Shown piece by piece: positions 10,101-20,924 of a stretch of 64,000 nucleotides of DNA. Position numbers and translations under genes: made by a program. Origin of the DNA: Cheiracanthium punctorium (lineage: Eukaryota > Arthropoda > Arachnida > Araneae > Cheiracanthiidae); assembly GCA_038373885.1 (NCBI GenBank), contig JAWZYV010016607.1, positions 49,253 to 113,252 on the forward strand. Reading direction: 5' to 3'. Position 1 is the stretch's first letter. Each line of letters opens with the position of its first letter. A model generated the notes under the pieces. The model saw nothing but the letters and a program-made list of their open reading frames with translations. It had not been told where the DNA came from and did no database searches.

Positions 10101-13100
10101 ACCATATATCTCTGCAAATGATTCAAGTGAAATATTTAAACACAATTTAATGTACCACCTAAAGTTAACTTACATATTATCATCGTCGCAGTTTTTAAGT
10201 TCTTAAATGCTTGCTTTGGAGGTTTCCCACACCAATTATAGTTTTGTGCAAAATTGTTTGTTAGTACTTCTGCTAATATTCTTCTAACACTTTGGCTCAC
10301 ATCATGGCTAGCATGGCATCCGAAGTACTTCACCTGAGAATAAACAAATACAGCTTAAGTGAATAAACTTTTATACATAATGGCATAGATCACCAGTACA
10401 AAGAATAAATCGGGTAAGATGAATAATATGGGTATAAAAAGGTATTTACCACTAGCAGTCAAACACCTTGACTTTTAAAGTCACTCAACAGAAATTACTT
10501 TCTTATAATAAATCATTCAAAACACTTTACAATTCTATAAAAATACTCAATTAAAAGCACTTCCTAAATCCTATCTTTATTTAAATTACATTATATTACT
10601 CTAGTGACATTTATTGAATTCTAAAGTAAATCAATTTACCGAAAGAAATACACTGAGGTGACAAGTCATGGGATACCTTTTATAATAACGCGTCTGACCT
10701 TGTTTTGCCCAGCAGAGGGCAGCAACTCGATGCGGCATGAATAGACTAACCAAAACCAGAAAATACAGCACAGAAAAAGTTACTGTATTAATAATTAATA
10801 ATAAACCTGATTAATTAGTATAATACTTTACACCTTGCTAATTACTTATTGTTGTAAGCATAAATTAGCTTAATTATTTATGTGGGGTCAACATAATCGA
10901 CAAACACTGAAGCCCTTAAAAATGTTAATAATTAGATTTAACAATAAAATTATTACATTAATTGGTCTAATTGATTATATTAATTATAAAATGATTTTGC
11001 ACATTCTACCCCCCTGTTTCAGGTGCAAAATCGCCCCCTCCTTGAGTAATTTCTGGATTCGCCCCTGGCAACGCATATGTTCATGAGCTCAGGAAACAAG
11101 CAAGCGATGTTGTGCATTCAGTAATGGCACTCAAGTTGGCCTTCTGCTGTCCAATGAAACCGATTTTGCATAGTCCATATGTACCCATCCATTGTACGAC
11201 CCATATGGATTTCTGCGGTTATTTCACGCAGCATTACTTGACTGCTGCCATTGACAACAATTTGAAATTCAATTTCACCTATAAAATATCAGGAATCATG
11301 CAATAGCTTTACAGAAGTAAAAAAGAATTTTTGGAACCACTTCATTGATTGATAGTTTCAAGATGTTTTTTATACTATTGCCAGTACACAAGGCTATTGG
11401 TAAAAATTGTCATATGCTTTAGAACTAAGTAAATTCCACCAATCCTATGCATAAACAATGAAATATTTAACACTAATAGGAACACACATTCTACATTGTA
11501 ATCTAGCAAATATCAGCAGAGTTTGTATATACGTGATAATATTACACAATCCAACTTTGTGCACAGTACACAACACAAAGAACAGCCCCTCCAACTCAAA
11601 TGAGAAAAGGGAGCAATCACAAATGCTCAGAACTTCAGAGACGAAATGAGAAGCAAGTGTACTATTCGTCCTAAGCAGTCTTAAGCGATAGATGATTAAT
11701 CTTGCATAATCTATTTCCAATTGCATGAGTGCTTCATTAGCGAAGTAGTTAACCCTTGAATAGGGCGAAAGCCATAAAAATAAAGAGAGGGGGAAAAATT
11801 TTCTTAAAATTCCAGGGTTGAAGCTGGATTTTCCAGGTTTTTAAAGCAAAATTACATTTTCTTATGAGATTTCCCCGAGTTTTAAGAGCTGATTTTCAAT
11901 TCCCTAAGTTTTCCAGGTTTCCCTGAGGGCATAGGAACCCTGGATGATCACTTCAAAACCTAGCTGCATTAATTATTTTACTAATGTCTATCACTAACAA
12001 ATTAGACAAGAAAGCTTAATTTAATGATAAAGACCCAACATTCATGTATTGTACAAAATGAACAAAATTTATTAAAAATATATACATACTGTATGAGCAA
12101 AATTATCGGCATTTTCAATAAAAGTCTCCCATTCTTTTAGTTCCACAGCATTATCTATGGGCAGCTTAGGCATATTTGGGACATTAAATGGCACTGTGTT
12201 GCCTTTTAAAGATGCGACCATACTTGTCAAATTTTTGACCATAGTAGTTAGCCTATCTAACCTTTTCAGAATTGCTACTTCATAAGCTGTCAGGGGAGAA
12301 AATAGTAATTAATTTTCTATTGTGAGCAGGAGTAGAGAAATTACTTATCGGTTAATAAATAAAAAAAATGGAAACTTACTTGTAGGTGCAGAGTCTTTCA
12401 CAACAAGGTCCAATGTTTCATAATTTTGTGCAGCAAATTCTACAGGTTGTTTGGAAGCTAAATGAATAACAAAGTTACAAATAAGCTGAATACTAAGCAC
12501 ATGATATAAAAGAAAGAGCTAATGATTTAATATAGAATCTTACACCTAAAATACATAAAAAAAAAAGAAAAAAAAAAAGAAATAGAAATTAGTATTAACT
12601 AGCGTCTAGAAATACAGTCAACTTCCGGAATTAATTTTCTATTGTGAGCAGGAGTAGAGAAATAACTTATCGGTTAATAAATAAATGGAAACTTACTTGT
12701 AGGTGCAGAGTCTTTCACAAGGTCCAATGTTTCATAATTTTGTGCAGCAAATTCTACAGGTCTGGAAGCTAAATGAATAACATAAAATTACAAATAAGCT
12801 GAATACTTTGACTGAATACTAAGCATATGATATAAAAGAAAGAGCTAATGATTTAATATACAATCTTACACCTAAAATACTTACAAAAAAGAAAGAAAGA
12901 AATAGAAATTAGTATTAACTAGTGTCTAGAAATACAGTCAACTTCCAGTAATCCACAGACCTCTAATTTGTGAATACCTCTAATCCATAATTGATTTTTT
13001 AATGTAAACAAACAAATCTTTACTATGAGTAAGCATAAACAAGCTTAGATTATTCATTAATACAATAAATGCAAACTTACTTATATTTGCATAGTACTGA

Positions 13101-13303
13101 GGTTGCGCTGAGGTTGTGCTGCCTAGTGCTGACATTGGAGGAATAACACTTTGTCCTTTCAAATAGAAATATATGTTAATATATTTTTTGAGCAAGCAGT
13201 GAATAAGCTTTTCTATTCATTAATAAAATAAACTTACCATTAACTGATGTTGAGGAACTAGAGTTACCCATTTCAGCATTTACACTAGCAATTGGTGTGG
13301 AGC

Positions 13304-13334
<31 letters not shown>

Positions 13335-13431
13335 CAGCAGAATATTAAACACACTGCACATACAATTTAAAATTTGTAACATACATTCTTCTTTATGTTA
13401 AGGTAGGAAAAGTAATTTTATAAAATTAATC

Positions 13432-13464
<33 letters not shown>

Positions 13465-14716
13465 CTAGTTTTTTTAATATGATGCACTAAGTTATGCGTA
13501 AATAATATTATGTGCATTTAATGACAAATGATTTAGATGAAAGAAAGAAAGATTGCTAATGTTTAATAACCCCCCCCCCAAAAAAAAAAAAACGTTTCTG
13601 TGTGGGTTCTATTGGGTACTTTTTTTAAACCCACCCAGGTTTTTTTGGGTGGGTTCGAAACCCTGATTATGTAGTATTTTTTTTTTTTAACTACAGAGAA
13701 CCAAAATCTTTGGAAAAGCCTGTTAAAAAGCAAAACTACTGTTTGGATGGAACCTAATTTAAAAAAACAAACACATAACGGGAAAAAAAACAATGTCCAG
13801 TTATACACTAACAAAACTAATTTACCAGTCATTAAATATTTATGGTTAAATATTGTTACTTTAATAAACAATTAAGAGAAATTAGGGACTAGTAAAATGC
13901 AAGTAAACTGATATAAACAGTCGAAGTTTAAAAATATTACATACAGAGAAATTCAAAATCAGGGCGTGATTCATCATCGGATATTACTGGTGCTGCTGCT
14001 ACATTTGACAACTTCTTATTTTGTAATGAGTCTATTTCATTATCTGAATGTTCATCTTGATGTTTGTGTTGAACTTTTTTTCTTTTTTGGGGAGGAGATC
14101 TTTCAACATTTGACAATTCCGAGTCTAAATTGGATGTGTCTAAGGCCTTTACGGCCTTCTTCTTCGCTGTAGCATAGTTATCTAAAAAAAGAAAATCACT
14201 TCAGTAAACATACATTGCAGATTAAACCACCTAAAACTCCAGACCAGGGGCGTAGCCAGGGGGGGGGGTATATCGGGATATATGCCCCCCCCCGAAATGT
14301 TTGGATTAGTGATGAAATTCCATCTATTTATACACATATAAGTTCATATCCCCCCCGAAAAATTTTCCTGGCTATGCGCCTGCTCCAGACTAATAGACCG
14401 ATAGCTGCACAAGAGGACAGACCCCCTGTACCTTCAACTTCAGCCATCTCCCAATGTTTGGTGGCTTTAATCACTCCACCATTGGTTAGCACATTAGTTA
14501 AATAAAAACTTAAAAATAATACTAACCATAACGACCCATGACATAAACATGATATGTTTTCCAATTTTCCTCTGGGACTTGATGCTGTAACATGCATTTT
14601 TTAACAGCCAACGAGCTTACTACAGGAGGCCATTTGCAGAGCTCTTCACTCAACAACCATTTGTGGCTGATGGGCGAAACTTCATCAGAAGCTAAAAAGT
14701 GCACTACCGGAAACAT
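7198..14716 (-). CDS. DUF4806-domain protein, multi-exon gene
   Basis: Exons in coding order are 14716-14527, 14181-13945, 13303-13238, 13155-13081, 12768-12697 (duplicate), 12457-12380, 12286-12090, 10333-10174 and 7319-7198. Every junction has GT and AG ends and phases agree, giving 398 residues, or 374 without the duplicate exon. Exon 1 starts at MFPVVHFL and holds the conserved N-terminal segment (KW, KWPP, W, YHVYVMGRY). Exon 2 is basic and acidic, with KKKAVKA, PPQKRKK and a DE-rich stretch resembling a nuclear signal. Middle exons are S/T/Q-rich linkers. The last three exons form the DUF4806-type C-terminus: LPIDNAVELKEWE, NYNWCGKPPKQAFKNLKT and IKDWLKHAAFR. No reaction is known for this family; its members are scattered in arthropod genomes, often in repeat-rich DNA. 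The intact frame suggests it is or recently was expressed. Transposon remnants sit in introns. Confidence 0.85.
7818..9107 (-). pseudogene. piggyBac element remnant with transposase N-terminus
   Basis: The segment is flanked by TTAA at 7818-7821 and 9104-9107. Inside these, CTCTT...TCC.AGG motifs read inward from both ends. On the minus strand, about 8502-8400 encodes a start such as MSFRKRKGLTQKDIEEIL with an acidic DSDSND-type tail, and 8222-7998 encodes DESLIGNICENSNKYAEF...NWKPIEG, the pattern of the early part of PGBD/piggyBac transposases (TNxYA, then NWKP). The two parts are in broken frames and the catalytic core is missing. It lies in the last intron of the DUF4806 gene. Confidence 0.65.
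9117..10030. repeat. Unclassified repeat block with GGAGCA-rich ends
   Basis: The left edge (ATGTGCCAG near 9118) and the right edge (its inverse CTGGCACAT near 10015) are inverted, and both flanks are rich in TTTGGAGCA words. The middle (9600-9830) resembles 6600-6830. This looks like one or two nested non-autonomous elements in the last intron of the DUF4806 gene. No target duplication was found. Confidence 0.4.
10649..11290 (-). pseudogene. Tc1-like element remnant
   Basis: The left end, TACACTGAGGTGACAAGTCA followed by TGGGATA, is a terminal repeat of a Tc1-like family common in arthropods. On the minus strand, about 11265-11190 encodes MLREITAEIHMGRTM, part of the second helix-turn-helix region of Tc1 transposases, and 11165-11085 continues as a degraded copy of the following segment. 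Stops, lost residues and a central replacement by unrelated AT-rich DNA (about 10790-11060) make it non-functional. It lies in the intron between 12090 and 10333 of the DUF4806 gene. Confidence 0.6.
11813..11942. mobile_element. Possible hAT-type MITE fragment
   Basis: The segment starts CAGGGTT and ends with the inverse of CAGGGTTCC, with internal TTTTCCAGG words. Only about seven terminal bases are inverted and no 8-bp duplication is clear, so the assignment is tentative. Confidence 0.3.
12309..12930 (-). repeat. Tandem duplication carrying one DUF4806-gene exon
   Basis: About 12309-12610 and 12631-12930 are highly similar side-by-side copies. Each holds the same exon with flanking intron: 12380-12457 (78 bp) and 12697-12768 (72 bp). 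Both exons keep AG and GTAAGT sites and both are phase 1 at each side. The 12.7-kb copy differs by two in-frame losses (one V codon; KQ replaced by R). Inclusion of either or both preserves the frame. Confidence 0.9.
13431..13460. repeat. (TA)n microsatellite
   Basis: An alternating TA run of about 28 bases lies in an intron of the DUF4806 gene. A poly-A run at 13304-13334 lies immediately upstream of an exon acceptor and acts as its pyrimidine tract when read on the minus strand. Confidence 0.9.
14218..14470 (-). repeat. SINE fragment (family S, copy 3), split by a hAT MITE
   Basis: Sequence on both sides of the MITE at 14245-14382 matches the SINE at 24.2-24.8 kb: CTCCAGAC joins TAATAGACCGATAGCTGCAC as CCCCAGAC joins GTTAGATCGACAGCCGCGC. 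The orientation is minus. It lies in the first intron of the DUF4806 gene and extends toward 14450, where the tRNA-like head is degraded. Confidence 0.6.
14245..14382. mobile_element. hAT MITE, 138 bp, perfect 8-bp duplication
   Basis: The ends are CAGGGGCGTAGCCAGG and, from the right, CAGGCGCATAGCCAGG (14 of 16). The flanking target duplication CTCCAGAC is perfect (14237-14244 and 14383-14390). Poly-G and poly-C runs lie just inside the ends. This is a textbook non-autonomous hAT structure. Confidence 0.93.
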
Positions 14717-15059
14717 TCTGAAAATAAATAAATATAAGATATGAAAATTTTGGCTACTTCTAAATTTTGTGGGAGCCAGAAAAAGGCAAACAATGTGCTT
14801 AGGATGTACATATTAAGGCTGCTACAATTAATGTGTTAATACATGCATTTACAATATGAATAAAACTAACCCAAATGAAACAAAAATTTACTGAAGTTAT
14901 AATATGAAAGTGTTAACTTACATGGTGTTTGAAAGGTCAATAGTAAGCGCAATTTTGATTTTTAGTCACTTTTTAATCTTCAACGCTCTTGTTTAGCAAC
15001 TATTGTGCAACTTTTGGATACATATATGCAAATATAAAGGTGGAATGGATCAAAACTTA

Positions 15060-15660
15060 CTAATACTAAATTTTTTTTAAGGAGGGGGGAGGGGGTGTTA
15101 GATATGTATTACACTGCATGATTTCAAAGTAAGATACCTTAATTTCTTTTAATTGATTCTTTGACTTAAGACTCACACATTCATAATAAAAAGTTATTTT
15201 TATAATTTAATACTTTTTGATAAAATTTAGTTTTCATTGATAATAAATGCAATATTCATTAAATTGATTTTTAATGATAATAAAATAAAGGGGTGCAGCT
15301 TTGGTATACATCCTACCTCGATTTTTTTTTTTTTTTTTTGAGCCAAAAATGCTGTTTTCGACGGCACGAAAGATAAAAAAATAGCCGTGAAACCACGTTT
15401 CCGAAAGCGGAAAAAACGAAAGAATTCTACAAAAAAATTACAGTTAGGAATGTAAACAACAATAAATTTAAGATTAAACAAGCATAGAATTGGCATTTTT
15501 GAAAAAGAATTTAGGGCTATAATAGTGCGTTTACGAAAGCGCAAAAACTATTAGAAATATTAAAATTCTAGAAATAAATTCAGCAAATAATGGGTTTTTA
15601 ATGTGAGGGGGCTCTGCCCCCCTCAACCCCTCCCCCGTTTTTTAATGAACTGTCTAAAAA
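15060..15660. other. Unclassified repeat-like intergenic DNA
   Basis: Between the DUF4806 gene and the Merlin remnant lie a G-rich patch (about 15081-15096), a poly-T run, several CGAAAGCG words, and a C-rich patch GGGGCTCTGCCCCCC at about 15608. The C-rich and G-rich patches suggest decayed transposon ends, but I could not pair them. No coding region is seen. Confidence 0.35.
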
Positions 15661-16071
15661 CTAAAATAATAAGAAAACAAGTTGAGCGTTTAATAAAATT
15701 GCCAACAATTGTGAAGCCATCTGCCTGTATAATTGCACAGTTACCGGAGTGAGGCACGAGGAGCCTGCTTCATGTGTCACTCCACACGATGTAATAAAAC
15801 GGTTTACGTAATAAACGATTAAGCTCATTCATTTCGTCCACCTTAATATTACAATTACTTTAATTTTTTTTGTCTTTTTAATTTATTTTTTTTTTGTTGC
15901 TGGGCTTTTGTTTTCACAGTATTTCCTTCCTCACTCCGCCTGCTTTTCTTTTCACTGTATTTCCTTCCTCACTCTTGTAATCTACTTCTTATTCTGGTAA
16001 TCTCTCTTGTAATCCCCCTTGTAAGCCGTACTCCCCCTCTTAATCCTGCAATCTCCTTAAAAATTAAAAAC

Positions 16072-16973
16072 CTACGCTATATGAACCTTCCTCTCATCCC
16101 AGTCGATCTCCCTTATAATTTCTACAAACTTATTAAACGCACCGATCTCCTGCTCACAGCACATATGATGGAACATATAATTCGCTAAATAGTATCTAAA
16201 ATCAGACTGCCCATTATACTGAGGCAAAGAACTCTTGACGATCCACCACCTATTCTCAATATTATTAGTGTGACAGCCCGTATCGGGATCCTTAAAATGG
16301 AGACTATGGTTCACTGTAAGGTGATTAAATCCAATGTCTCCGAGCGAACTGTACGCCTTCCAGCAATCAGAATAAATGGTCGTACCTGGCAAAATCCACT
16401 CTTGAATAACAGAAAGAAGTCTTTCAGCCGTTCTATCATGAACAGCCACAAGAAACAACTTCCCAGACCCCCTCTCAACCCCGCCAAAAACCCACTGACC
16501 CTCTACAGGATGCCCTTTATTAAATTTTCTATGCACAAACTTCGATTCATCAACCTCCACTATCTTACCCGGCCCCCCTATCTTCTCAGAATGAGTCTCT
16601 ACAAAATCGCACATCGTCTCATTAATAAACTGCCTAAAATCCGCCATCGTACTGGATGAAAACCCAAAAGAATTAATATTTGACGTCGTAGCCCCACAAA
16701 CAATATTATAAGTAATTAGAAAAATCTCAGATAGGTTAAGCTTTGAGCTTACAAACCATGAGCCTGCCCTAAGAGACTTAGAGGAAGAACAAAGCGGTGC
16801 ATTCTTTTGCAGACAAAAGAAAACCAATCGGAAGTGCTTTTATTCTTCCTCAACCGCATTTCCCCACCGTACTCACTGCAAAACATATCCCTCTTTAATA
16901 GCCCGGTCTCCCACAAAAACTCCATAAACTTTTCTTGGTCTACTAACAAATAACTCATACGCCCTAACACCAA
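16072..16973 (-). pseudogene. Merlin/ISXO2-like (IS1595-type) transposase, frameshifted
   Basis: Coding runs from about 16958 (MSYLLVDQEKFMEFLWE) to 16072. One frameshift near 16770 separates the zinc-ribbon part from the catalytic part, which reads SLRAGSWFVSSKLNL in the second frame. The ribbon has lost cysteines (FCSEYGGEM where CPxCG is expected). The DDE core is well kept: VEVDESKF (first D), TIYSDCWKAY (second D) and HTNNIENRWW with the third acidic residue, followed by the C-terminal helix region. This is the Merlin superfamily, related to bacterial IS1595. Protein length is close to family size, so the element decayed recently. It lies between the DUF4806 gene and the larger transposase-like ORF; no terminal repeats were delimited. 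Confidence 0.9.
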
Positions 16974-17109
16974 CCCTGATTAATTTTATATTTTTATTTT
17001 TAAAATACACTACCACATTAAGCAACTGAGCAGTCTTGCAGAAGATGAGTAAAGAAAAAAAAAAATGTTTGAAAAGTAAAGGAGGAGGAGAATTCAACAA
17101 AACCCACAA

Positions 17110-17385
17110 AAAATTATACTGTGAATTTCAGCTGACCTATGACAAAACATTTTGAATACAGTTAGATGCATTTTGCAAAAAAATGTAAATAAGAATGCTC
17201 TTATTATTTAACAACATAAATTATACAGTGGGTACGAGATGAAATCATTTCCATATGGTAGCAATATACTTTTACATTTAATATTAGAAATACACACTGA
17301 CAGAAGATTGGGAGATGGTTGGGACACAAGTCTTATACCGAATTTCAAAGAACTACATGGATAAGTATAAAATTCTTTTACTACA
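17110..17385. other. AT-rich spacer
   Basis: The spacer between the Merlin remnant and the end of the transposase-like ORF shows no coding similarity, terminal repeat or polyadenylation context that I can defend. Confidence 0.4.
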
Positions 17386-19281
17386 CTAAACTTTGAAAAT
17401 ATAATTTTTTTTTTCAGTTGCAGTTTGAATAAAATTTTTTATTTGAACAATGGACCCATCATTTAATATGCAGCAACTATCTCCTGCAGTAAGACTTAAT
17501 ATGAATTTTGAAAATGTCAGTTTTGAAAATTTGGCTCCATCTACTCCAAGAGATGGCCCTTTGTTGTGAGGTGTTGTAAAACTCCCAGAAATTATTTCCT
17601 TACAACTAGCATCCTGAAACTCTGAAAGCCTTTTACCCAACTGTTGTAGAGGTTTGCTGGAGCTACGTAGCATAGTTTTCAATTTCCCAAGAAAATTTTC
17701 AAATGGAAAACAGCTAAAGCTATCCAATGGACCAAATTTTTTTACATCATTCACCAAATGAATAATAGAATGCACATTGTAGGAAATGAAACTTCTTCCA
17801 TACAGCTTTATTGCATGATCAACAAATGCTCTTAGCAATTTTTCAGCATAAGAATAAAATTTGGAAGAAATTTCTGATGGCTGAATCAGAATAAACACAG
17901 CTGTATGAAGAAGCATGAAATTTTGAAAGATCACTTCAGGAAGTTCAGATTTCAACACCACTGGCCCTACATACAGCAAAAATAGCCTAAATTCAGTGGC
18001 TTTCCATCTGTTTAATTCCCGAAGAGATCTGGGTTTCCTACTAAACTCACTTGGAATGAATTGCTGTAATTCAATTAGGGAAGTTGAGATAGCATTAATT
18101 ACGGTCCAATGCTGTTTTGCAACTTTATTTTTCTTGGGACCTGTGCCATTAATCCATGCAAACATTAGCTTACGTGTTACCCCGAGACAAATCAAATGCA
18201 TATAATCTAGGGGAAACTCTGAAACCATTTTAACTCCTAATTTTGTTAGTGGTGATGGCGAATCTTTTGAATGGTGAGAACTATGCTCGAGTGATTCAAA
18301 AGATGCATCAGTCCGTAATTCAGCATTTAAATCAGTGAAGGCAATTCTATCCTCAACCCATTCTCCCTCAGTCGTGCATTTCTCACACCCATAACGGCCT
18401 GTGTGTCCTACAACACATTTTAGAAATGCTCGAGCTGGAGCATCACATATAAATGATCTAATAGAGAATTTAACATGATGTCCATTAAATTGGAAACCAC
18501 TTTCTAATAATGCCTCCAAATTTTGTATAGTTTCACTTAAATACTCTGACAAATTTGAAGGCTTACCACAGCCACAAAAGACTCCTATTAGAAATGGAGT
18601 ACTTCCGTCTATGTTATAAATCCGACCTAAAATAGGCCAAAATGATTTAGACGAGCTTTTATATAATGGTAAACCATCAATATTTAGATCTAGAGCTATA
18701 TTGCTAATATTTAAAAATTTATAAGAAGATAACTTCCGGATAATGCCTTCTAAAACACCAACATGGTGATACTCTCCATTTTGCATGTTTTTTACTTTAA
18801 TAGATCTAACTGTATTCAAAAGAGTTCTGGGATCTTTAGGCAAATCAGCATCAATAGGCTGCAAAATACTTAAAAGCTCTTTCAGAGCAACATGAGTTAT
18901 CTGGTGTTTAGTCGCCCACACTCTCAGACTTTCATTCAATTTGCTTTGTGAAGATGAGTCATTATCAAAATTATGTATATTTCCCTCATCTTCGCTGCTA
19001 AATTCTAATTTTGGGGTTTCCAGGTCATCTGGTTGGAGCTCTTGAACATCATCAATAATTTCATTAGCCACCATGTCATCTTCCTGCAATGATGATTCTA
19101 GAGATACTATCTGAATGTCAGCAGTATCATTTACACTTTCTTCTTTATTTCTTTCAGGGCATTCTTTGCTTGCAATTTTTTTTGATATAAATGCCGCAAT
19201 AGACATTTCCGTACACTGCCTTTTAACGGAAGCAGCACATTTACGCCTTTCATGACGAGAACTTGTAGGTCTAGCGTCCAT
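17386..19281 (-). CDS. Transposase-like protein, 631 residues, intact
   Basis: One uninterrupted frame begins at MDARPTSSRHERRK. Residues 1-115 are basic and then acidic, with no recognised fold. From about 120 on it matches a widespread animal family of transposon proteins: LPKDPRTLLNT (147-157), LNIDGLPLYKSSSKSFWPIL (199-218), PFLIGVFCGCGKP, FICDAPARAFLKC (277-289), a C-x2-C pair in GRYGCEKC (295-302), LRTDASF, FPLDYMHLICLGV (356-368), RKPRSLRELNRWKATEFR, YNVHSIIHL and FPFENFLGKLK. D202, D280, D359 and the E of PFEN are candidates for catalytic acidic residues. The pattern resembles Tnp2-like transposases of the CACTA/CMC group, but that link is from memory of motifs. The intact frame in a decayed neighbourhood suggests recent arrival or selection. 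It may be the partner of the DUF4806 gene. Confidence 0.8.
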   Translation of the reverse strand: MDARPTSSRHERRKCAASVKRQCTEMSIAAFISKKIASKECPERNKEESVNDTADIQIVSLESSLQEDDMVANEIIDDVQELQPDDLETPKLEFSSEDEGNIHNFDNDSSSQSKLNESLRVWATKHQITHVALKELLSILQPIDADLPKDPRTLLNTVRSIKVKNMQNGEYHHVGVLEGIIRKLSSYKFLNISNIALDLNIDGLPLYKSSSKSFWPILGRIYNIDGSTPFLIGVFCGCGKPSNLSEYLSETIQNLEALLESGFQFNGHHVKFSIRSFICDAPARAFLKCVVGHTGRYGCEKCTTEGEWVEDRIAFTDLNAELRTDASFESLEHSSHHSKDSPSPLTKLGVKMVSEFPLDYMHLICLGVTRKLMFAWINGTGPKKNKVAKQHWTVINAISTSLIELQQFIPSEFSRKPRSLRELNRWKATEFRLFLLYVGPVVLKSELPEVIFQNFMLLHTAVFILIQPSEISSKFYSYAEKLLRAFVDHAIKLYGRSFISYNVHSIIHLVNDVKKFGPLDSFSCFPFENFLGKLKTMLRSSSKPLQQLGKRLSEFQDASCKEIISGSFTTPHNKGPSLGVDGAKFSKLTFSKFILSLTAGDSCCILNDGSIVQIKNFIQTATEKKNYIFKV

Positions 19282-19307
19282 CTATAAAAGTGATGAAGTC
19301 TTAAGCA

Positions 19308-19563
19308 CAGGGATGAGTTAGACAAAAAAGCAAAGAGTACGAAAAAATGTGCAAACAATACTCAAGCAATAAAAGTCAAGGAAAGTGCGCAAATGATATT
19401 TGAACAGTATGACGCCAGAGCAGGTTCTGGTAAAGTGGCACTCTGACCGGACGTTCATGAGCAAATTTTTCGTAAAATCCAAAAGTTTTTAAGAAAAGCC
19501 TGGAGATTTGAAAAAACGGGAAAGTAGGAAAATCCAACAAAAGTAGGAAGAATCTCATCCCTG
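19308..19563. mobile_element. hAT-type MITE next to the transposase-like ORF
   Basis: The ends CAGGGATGAG are perfect 10-bp inverted repeats. The flanking 8-mers do not match (CTTAAGCA and TAAACAAT), so the duplication is lost or one edge is rearranged. It starts 27 bp upstream of the ATG of the 631-residue ORF and may have displaced its original promoter. Confidence 0.6.
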
Positions 19564-19728
19564 TAAACAATTCTGATATTGTATAACATATACAATAAAG
19601 CAGAAATATTAAAGAAATTTACATTTTTAAGGTTTAGCAGATACAATTTTATCTTTAGGTTTAACTTTAGAACAACAAATTATAGAAACATAAGTGGGAT
19701 ATCCCAGGGATGCAGAATATGTCTGGAC

Positions 19729-20045
19729 CAGGGACGGAAAAGTCTATTGCCCGACATGTACTTGTTTTAGCCACATGCCTGATTGGGCATGTAAAAAAAA
19801 TCTACCTTAAGAGATTAATAAAATAGCTTTAATGTGCTGCTCATGTATCTTACATGTCCATACTGATTTGGTTTGTGATTGCAACATTTCCTTTCAATGC
19901 AAGCTGTCTTAATAATAAATTTTACAGAGAAATAATAGGTAGTAATATTTTTCATGTATATAAATTTTTAGGTTTGGGTATACTTATTATTCGAGGTTAT
20001 GTGTCTGACTGGGTATGTAACTTTTTGGAGATTTTTCTGTCCCTG
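19729..20045. mobile_element. hAT MITE, 317 bp, perfect 8-bp duplication (copy 1)
   Basis: The element begins CAGGGACGGAAAAGTC and ends with the inverse of CAGGGACAGAAAAATC. The target duplication GTCTGGAC is perfect (19721-19728, 20046-20053). A diverged second copy lies at 21451-21756. There is no coding capacity. Confidence 0.93.
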
Positions 20046-20699
20046 GTCTGGACACTAACGAGATTTGGGCTAAAATTCTGAAGTTTTGGGAATTTTTTTA
20101 TCGAGTGTACATAAAGAGAAAAAAAAAGAAAATTTATTTTGTAGAGATCAAAAGAAGTCAGTGATAAACAGTCGCATAATGTGAAAATATTCTTCAGTTT
20201 ATGGAAAATTTTGGGGAAAAAAAAAATACATTCCAGGGAAATAATGGGACCTAAACACTTTCTTCATTCCTGGGGTATACTAAGAACAGTAACCCTAGCT
20301 TAAACTAGAGGTGGAACGAATATTCGGTCACTAAGAGATGAATTCGGGCTCATTTTTTTTAAGCCTAAGGACTTTTAACCCAAGCGATATTATTTTAATT
20401 GGAGCCAGAGCCTGCAATTTCATCTACAGATAAATAAAATTTAATTACTTCATTGATAGAATACAATTATTTTTTTAAGTATGTTTATTTTTTCCCCATG
20501 AATCACTTTAAAATCTGTTTCAATGATCAATAAAAGGTAGGGATGCACCTAAAACCATACTTTGCCGAAGAACAAATATTCGTTTAAAATTCTAACCAAA
20601 TACTTGGTTAAAATTTATTAAACTTTGATTGCAATGATTAATTTAATTAGTTTTTTCTTAAACAATATTTCATATGGTTGAAAACTTGAAAAATTAAAA

Positions 20700-20890
20700 T
20701 GCAAAATTTAACATCCAAGTGTAAAAACACTCAAAATACTAGTGTTAAACGATAAAGTAATTAAAAAACTTTGTAAAAAACACACATAAGAAGTAAAAGG
20801 AAAGAGGATACGCGTTTCGTTCAAAAATTGTTTTGAACTTCTTCAGTCCAAGCCCTTCGTCGTAAATTTAAGAAAATCTTCAAATTCAAA
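20700..20890 (-). mobile_element. Dispersed repeat with hammerhead-like core, copy 3
   Basis: Read on the minus strand, it shares with the 50.8-51.1 kb copy the order GACGAAGGGCTT, ribozyme-like core, TTATGTGTGTTTTTT, ACAAAGTTTTT, CGTTTAACACTAGTATTTTG, then AGTGTTTTT. Only the 3' half is preserved. It is nested in the hAT element at 20538-21262. Confidence 0.7.
20806..20852 (-). ncRNA. Hammerhead-like motif with extended stem II (copy 3)
   Basis: On the minus strand: stem I GGA, then CTGAAGA (one change from CUGAUGA), a stem II with 9-base arms (GTTCAAAAC-type and TTTTTGAAC), intact GAAA, stem III CG/CG, TA, and stem I strand TCC. Stem I pairs GGA with TCC. The single change in the catalytic strand probably inactivates it. 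Confidence 0.5.
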
Positions 20891-20924
20891 ATCTGAGTGT
20901 TTTCTCTTACATTAAAACTAATTT

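Noticed and set aside
7021..19437. CACTTTACC at 7021 and its inverse at 19437 as terminal repeats of a 12.4-kb CACTA-type element around both intact genes.
   Set aside because: Only nine bases match, the flanks show no 2-3 bp duplication, and the right-hand site lies inside a hAT-type MITE (19308-19563).
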